From contig NC_003282.8 in assembly GCF_000002985.6 (NCBI RefSeq), positions 9,982,001-10,046,000 on the forward strand: DNA of 64,000 nucleotides, given 5' to 3'. The DNA is from Caenorhabditis elegans (lineage: Eukaryota; Nematoda; Chromadorea; Rhabditida; Rhabditidae). Shown piece by piece: positions 59,130 to 64,000 of this stretch (positions are counted from its first letter, which is position 1; every line of letters begins with the position of its first letter). The position numbers and the translations under genes were made by a program. The notes below the pieces were generated by a model. It saw nothing but the letters and a program-made list of their open reading frames with translations, was not told where the DNA came from and made no database searches.

Positions 59130-60432
59130 TTAAAATGGCATTGCAGTAAGCTGACGATCGAAGAGTCCTCCATTATGAGTAGAATTTAGGTGACTGATGC
59201 TATTAACAATCTTTGATGCAGATTCTTCAACCTAAAAATAACTATCTTTAAAAAAACTGTAATATTATTCAAACCGTAATATCCGCATTGGGTCCTCCCA
59301 TGTCAGTAAGTACCCATCCTGGATGGATTGTTGTGACAAGAACAGGAATATTCAACGTCTTGAAGTCAGCAACAAGTGAACGAGCGAAACAGAGCATTGC
59401 GACGTTGCTCATTTTGTATGCAACGAGAGCCTCATTGCAGAAGCCAGTAACATTCAAAGTTTGTGAAGAACAGTCTGATCCAATATTTATAATAGCAGCT
59501 CGATTAGCTGAAAGTTCATCTCCTTGAGTCAATGCAGCTGCTTTTTGAAGAAGTGGAAGGAAATGCTGAAATTCGAAAGTTACTCTAATTTTGAACAAAT
59601 CAATTATTGCCTGAGAAGCCAACAGTGCACTGACTGCATTCACATCGATGCATCTCAAAATTGGAGCCCTTTTTGGAGCATCTTTTGTATGGTAAACCTC
59701 AATAACTCCAGCGTTGTTAATAAGCAAATTGAGTCCGTGATCCCCCACGAGAATTTGAACTTGTTTCACCGAGTTAGCTAAACTTTCATCGTTGGAAACA
59801 TCAACGGAGATTAATTGAAGTCTGGAGTCACTTTAAGCAAGCTCTTGAAGTTCCTAAACTTTTATTATTAATCAATTAAAAATACCGTATTTCTTCTATT
59901 AGTCTTGCACCCTACGGACCAATCGAAAATTAGTTTTGCAGCCTCTATTAGTATTGCATGCAAGACTAATAGAGGAAATACGGTAATAGTCTTCCACCCC
60001 TATTCTTGCCAGACCAGCAGTATTTTGTGAAAACTTCAAAACTTTCGCCATTTTTTAGCTAAATTAAATTTTAAAGTGTTAAAATAATTGATAAAACAAT
60101 AGAAAAGTATTTTGCACGATTTAGACTGTTTCAAGCCAAATTTTTGACGATAAATGGCCAATTTTAAAAAGCTATTGGATTATCGAAAATTAGTCTTGCA
60201 GCCTCTAATAGTCTTGCAGTCTCTATTAGTCTTGCACTCCTACGGGTCAATCGAAAATTAGTCTTGCGTGCAAGACTAATAGAGGAAATAGCTTTATACT
60301 CACCTTTGCAGCTTCAAGGTTTCTAACTCCAGCAATAACTGTTTCGATTTCAGGAATTTTTAAAAGTTCGCGAACAATTCCCAGTCCGATTCCACGGTTG
60401 GCTCCGGTGATAAAAACAGTTTTTGGAGCCAT
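59130..60432 (-). pseudogene. Short-chain dehydrogenase paralogue with nonsense codon
   Basis: Same layout as the intact copy: exons 60432-60304, 59853-59611, 59565-59272 and 59231-59130. Exon lengths match (129, 243, 294, 102). All SDR motifs survive (FITGANRGIG, LLINNAG, GSDCSS, YKMSN). Two faults are visible. Codon 50 is TAA (59833-59835) where the paralogue has AAA (Lys). Also, YxxxK has become YKMSN, losing the catalytic lysine. The intron 59566-59610 begins with GC and is a multiple of three without stops, so it could also be retained. Intron 1 carries MITE copies. The enzyme is almost certainly dead. Confidence 0.8.
59883..60290. repeat. TACCGTATTTC-type MITE pair in SDR intron
   Basis: 59883-59984 is a palindromic 102-base unit starting TACCGTATTTCTTCTATTAG and ending CTAATAGAGGAAATACGGTA. 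A second related stretch reaches to about 60290 with repeated ATTAGTCTTGCA words. Same family as 34867-35050. Confidence 0.75.
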
Positions 60433-60486
60433 TGAAAAAATTATTGAAAAAAACTGAGTCAAATTCGCTGCAAAACAATGATAAAT

Positions 60487-60609
60487 TTACTTGTTTTTGT
60501 GATTTTGATTTTCCAAATCCATTTGGTTGATAACATGCTCGCTGTCTTGTTGTAACTGCATCAACTTTTGTTTCCATTGTGCCACTAAATCCTTATTTCG
60601 AGAAATCAT
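60487..60609 (-). other. Short coiled-coil ORF, possible exon
   Basis: A TTTTAG acceptor (60612-60613) is followed at once by ATG and 40 codons: MISRNKDLVAQWKQKLMQLQ, then DSEHVINQMDLENQN, stop TAA at 60487. Gln/Lys-rich helix pattern. It may be a tiny trans-spliced gene in an operon with the SDR pair or the last exon of an unseen gene. No partner exon was found. Confidence 0.35.
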
Positions 60610-60613
60610 ACCT

Positions 60614-61859
60614 AAAATGATGACCAAATTAAAATCAACACATAAATGACAGAAAAACTATTATGAAGATGATTAATGGTAAACTAGATCTCAACGTACC
60701 TCAATTTTTTACATATTCTGAAAACACACGAACTCGTTCCAAAAAGAAAGTCTCATGGAGCAGATGTAAAACTAAAACTAGAAAGCATTTTATTGTAAAC
60801 CGTACGCTGAGTAACCCCAAGTTTCTAAAACATATATCAGATCTTGAATAACGAGATGTCTGACAACTGATGATTGCAACATGAACTACCCACATAACAT
60901 TATTTCCTCCCGCCTGACCTAACTGTCCTGTTAACAAACTTTCGTTCCTATTTATTCTACTTGTTTCTATCCCTCTTATTCAGTGTATTGTATTTATGAT
61001 CTATTGTATGTGTACATATTTCTTTTTTCTTCAACTTTTTCCACGTCTCCTCGCGAGCGTAAATAAATAAATTAATTAATTAAATAGTTTTTTTGAATAT
61101 TGATCTAGTTGATTATCTCACTTATTTCCTTGAACTGTTTTAAATAACCTTGAAGGATATTAAATTAAATCTTTCCTTCAGGGCAATTGTCGTTCAACAC
61201 TGCAACTGATTCAAATATAATGTGAAAGAGAAATATCAGATAATCAGAGTGAGTCATAATCAGAGATAGTTAGAATGCACATAACAATTTAGGTGATAAC
61301 AAAAATCAATTCGGCGAAAAACTGCAGTTTGAATACATGGAGTTTCTTTTGAATAGTTCCAAACTATTCTGATATGTACAAATCCACTAAAACCATTTAA
61401 GTGAGAAATAGAGTCAATTATTTTCATAAAATTTTAAAAAATCATAAAAAAAATGTATGAAAATTTTATTAGCCTTTTACATTTATAATCGGTTACTACG
61501 GTCGATTAATTTCCCACATTTTAAATCAAAATGCGAAAATGACTCTACTCCACCTATAAAAAATTTCTGAAGCTCATTAAGACGGAAAACTAGTCAGAAA
61601 CCTGGTTATTTTTCAGCCTTAAATTTTTTTTCCTGAATATTATATAATTTAAACGAATTAAATTTGGTAGCGGAATTTGAACTTGACGTGGAAGGAAAAA
61701 TCATCCTCAGAAAAAAAAAATGCAAATTTCAAATTAACGTGAACTGCCACAATCCGAAAAATGGCAACGTGGAAGTGTACAATATCTCTTCGAAAAAATT
61801 ATTTTGAATTCGAATTCATCAAGAAGAACAACTGTTCTATCGATCATTCATTATTTGCT
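60614..61859. other. Spacer upstream of the SH2-kinase gene
   Basis: No supported gene. At 61038-61068 the words CCACGTCTCC and CGAGCGTAAATAA resemble the repeat in the upstream blocks of all three SSP copies. The rest is AT-rich. Confidence 0.45.
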
Positions 61860-63598
61860 ATGGCAGTGAGTTTCTATTTATACTTTGGTGTGGTTTTTGA
61901 AAATTGAAAAAATAACGCACTAAGCAACCATTTTGAAATATAATTGGTTTAAACAGCTTCAAGTTTTTTGAGCACAAATGTTGGTTATTACTCGTTACAT
62001 CAGAAAACTTAATTCTGGATTTTTCCTTGCAATCTTATTCTATGATACAGTTTTGAATTTGAAAGAGAAACAAACACGTCAATGTTAAAATGTGAAAACA
62101 TAAAAAACAAGTAATTCACGGGAAATGAACAACTTTCCAGTTGTTATAAGCGGTGAACTTCAAAATTTTATATAAACGTGGAAAGATAAATGAACTCTGA
62201 ACTTTATTACCAACATCTCGTTGTGTTTTCAGACTAAAAAAAATAAAAATCAATCATCACAAATGGGAACCGTCGAAAAATCGTCAAACAACGATGCATC
62301 GGTGACTGACGACATCCGCAGTGCTGAATATTATCACGGAATGGTACCACGTCAGGATGCGGAAGGATTCTTGAAGCGAGAAGGCGATTTTCTTGTTCGG
62401 AAGACTGAGCAAATGCCAGGAAAAGTTGTGTTGGCGATGTCTGTGAGGGTAACCGATGAGTTGTGCCGCCACTTCATGCTCAATATGGACCCGACAAGCA
62501 ATAAGTTCTACTTTGAGCACACTCATCAAGAGAGCACAATTTCAGAACTTATCAATTGGCACATGTAAGTTATTTTTGAAGTAAATGCTAACAATTGTAC
62601 CAAACCCCCGTATATCTAACTTCTGTCAATCCAAGATTTTTAGGACCACCAAAACTCCCATCTCAGCTGCTTCTGGAGCAAAGATCCGCCGTCCAATGGA
62701 GCGATCCCCTTGGCTTATCAATCATGACAGCATCGTTGCAAACAAGAAACTCGGCGAAGGTGCATTTGGTGATGTTTTTATCGCTGAGCTTGATCAAGGT
62801 GGAAAACAGGAAGTCGCTGTGAAGACAATGCGTGCCGAAGCAACACGTGAAGCTCGGCTCCGTTTCATGAAGGAAGCTCGTTTGATGAGAAAATATCAGC
62901 ACAAGCATGTGGTGAAATTGATTGGAGTGGCAATTCATGAACATCCATTGATGATTGTGATGGAATATTGTCCAAATGGTTCATTGTTGAGTCATTTGAA
63001 GAAGAACAAAGTATCTTTGATTGAAAAACTGAGATTCACGACTGAAGCTGCCGACGGAATCGCATACTTGGAGAGATCTAAGTGCATTCACCGTGACATC
63101 GCTGCTAGAAATTGCCTTTTGTCAGCGAAAAATGTAAGCAATTTCCAGATAATTTTCCTTTCATTGAAAATTTCGCATCCTCAATTTGATTTTTCTTATG
63201 ATTTTCCTGTATTTCAGGAGCTGAAAATCTCTGATTTCGGAATGTCGGATAACAAGGATGAGATTAAGGATGAAACCCTTGAAAAGGTTCCCATTAAGTG
63301 GTTGGCACCAGAGACAATGCAGGAGAAAGTGTACACTCATAAGACTGATATCTGGACATTCGGAGTTCTCGTTTGGGAGATTTATTCTGATGGAGCTGAG
63401 CCATATCCAGGATTGACGAAAATTCAAACTCGTGCCAAGATAGTTGTCAACGACTACAGAATGAAAATGCCAGACGGAACACATCCAACTGTTGCTGACG
63501 TTGTAACTGGAACCTGTTGGCAGAAGAATCCAGAGAAAAGATCAACTATGGATTCAATCCACAAGAAGCTCCGAGAGTTTTACGAATCGAAGAAATAG
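61860..63598 (+). CDS. kin-24: SH2-domain non-receptor tyrosine kinase (Fer-like nematode group)
   Basis: The core exons are 62233-62564, 62644-63133 and 63218-63598 (TAG). An upstream mini-exon ATG GCA at 61860-61865 with GTGAGT joins in phase (MATKKNKNQSSQMG), and ATG 62263 is the alternative start (390 residues). An SH2 domain comes first (YYHGMVPRQDAEGFL, with GDFLVRK holding the phosphotyrosine-binding Arg). The kinase follows, with GEGAFGDVF, VAVKTM, HRDIAARN, SDFGMS, VPIKWLAPE and DIWTFGVLVWEIYS. All catalytic residues are present, so it should be active on tyrosine. This SH2-kinase form is the Fer-like set expanded in nematodes, many expressed in sperm. The name rests on memory of the locus. 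A poly(A) signal AATAAA lies at 63682-63687. Confidence 0.9.
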
Positions 63599-63857
63599 AC
63601 GAATGTTCTGCTTTCAATGTACAAAAAAAATATTTTTTATGAGGAATGTGAAAATGTGTATAATTTTTGAATGATAGAAGGAATAAACTTTAAATTTATT
63701 TTCTGAAATGTTCGTACATTCAAAATTCAAATGAAATGTAGATGGAGTTTCTGTAACAGTATTTGTAATAAACAAGGATATTGCATGTTTCTATCTGGAG
63801 ATAAGAAACTAAAATAAACCTTCACAAATTTTCACTTTTCTATTTGAGTGTGGTTTA

Positions 63858-63986
63858 TCAGTGTAGATTCATTCTAGTTGTTTTCCTTAGTTCTTCGGAT
63901 CTGAATCTAACCTTTAGATCCGGTGTCATTGGAACATTATAAATTGATTTTGCCGCACGCACTAAATCACTTCTTCTTCCTTTCAT
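63858..63986 (-). CDS. Start or end of a further minus-strand gene
   Basis: ATG 63986 to TGA 63858: MKGRRSDLVRAAKSIYNVPM, then TPDLKVRFRSEELRKT and NLH. It looks coding. After DLK there is a usable GTTAGA donor, so this may instead be a first exon whose partner was not found. An in-frame stop directly before the ATG argues against a longer upstream frame unless splicing intervenes. 63599-63857 is otherwise 3' UTR of the kinase. Confidence 0.35.
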   Translation of the reverse strand: MKGRRSDLVRAAKSIYNVPMTPDLKVRFRSEELRKTTRMNLH

Positions 63987-64000
63987 TCATTGTCCACCGC

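Noticed and set aside
59269-59769. Continuous frame through the SDR intron 59566-59610
   Set aside because: The sister gene has an intron at exactly this place, so the 45 bases are taken as a GC-AG intron, though retention is possible.
1-64000. tRNA genes, rRNA and 21U-RNA loci
   Set aside because: No T-loop GTTCGAATC-type signature with a foldable acceptor stem was found by eye. A few CTGTTTCA words occur, but not in a pattern that supports piRNA genes. A tRNA scan would settle it.

Overview
The window is nematode nuclear DNA, almost certainly Caenorhabditis elegans, and probably the uba-1 to kin-24 part of chromosome IV (inferred from remembered gene content). The evidence is AT-rich spacers, very short introns ending in TTTCAG, SL-type acceptors just before start codons, many palindromic MITE-like repeats, and genes whose exon structure and protein sequence fit known worm genes.

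Layout. 1-266: N-terminus of an RRP1/Nop52 rRNA-processing protein (-). 4161-7450: MAM-domain gene (+). 7932-12923: uba-1, the ubiquitin E1 (-), with a candidate second first exon. 13724-17063: pyp-1, inorganic pyrophosphatase (-), with several alternative N-termini. 17307-19814: edem-1 (-). 20165-21337: an ADP/ATP carrier (-). 21754-23424: sars-1, seryl-tRNA synthetase (+). 23570-23970: small unknown gene (-). 27816-32114: DLG5-like MAGUK (+). 32399-34327: secreted ET-module protein (-). 35425-39220: equilibrative nucleoside transporter (+).

From about 39.5 kb the character changes. Three copies of a sperm-specific MSP-fold (SSP) gene encode one identical 109-residue protein. Around them lie fast-evolving or decaying genes: a cathepsin relic, a basic low-complexity protein, a GIPC protein, small Lys/Ser-rich proteins, a frameshifted RING gene, a GSK3-like kinase with an in-frame TGA, an intact and a broken SDR, and an SH2-tyrosine kinase (probably kin-24). 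This resembles the sperm gene clusters of chromosome IV. The left part is housekeeping: ubiquitin activation, pyrophosphate removal, ER glycoprotein degradation, mitochondrial nucleotide exchange and Ser-tRNA charging.

Most interesting points: pyp-1 first exons that would send one enzyme to cytosol, membrane or mitochondrion; an alternative uba-1 first exon downstream of an X-box-like palindrome; a UGA inside a preserved kinase reading frame; three GC-AG introns; and an SSP copy that lost its TATA-like element. All exon borders were read by eye from splice consensus and reading phase.
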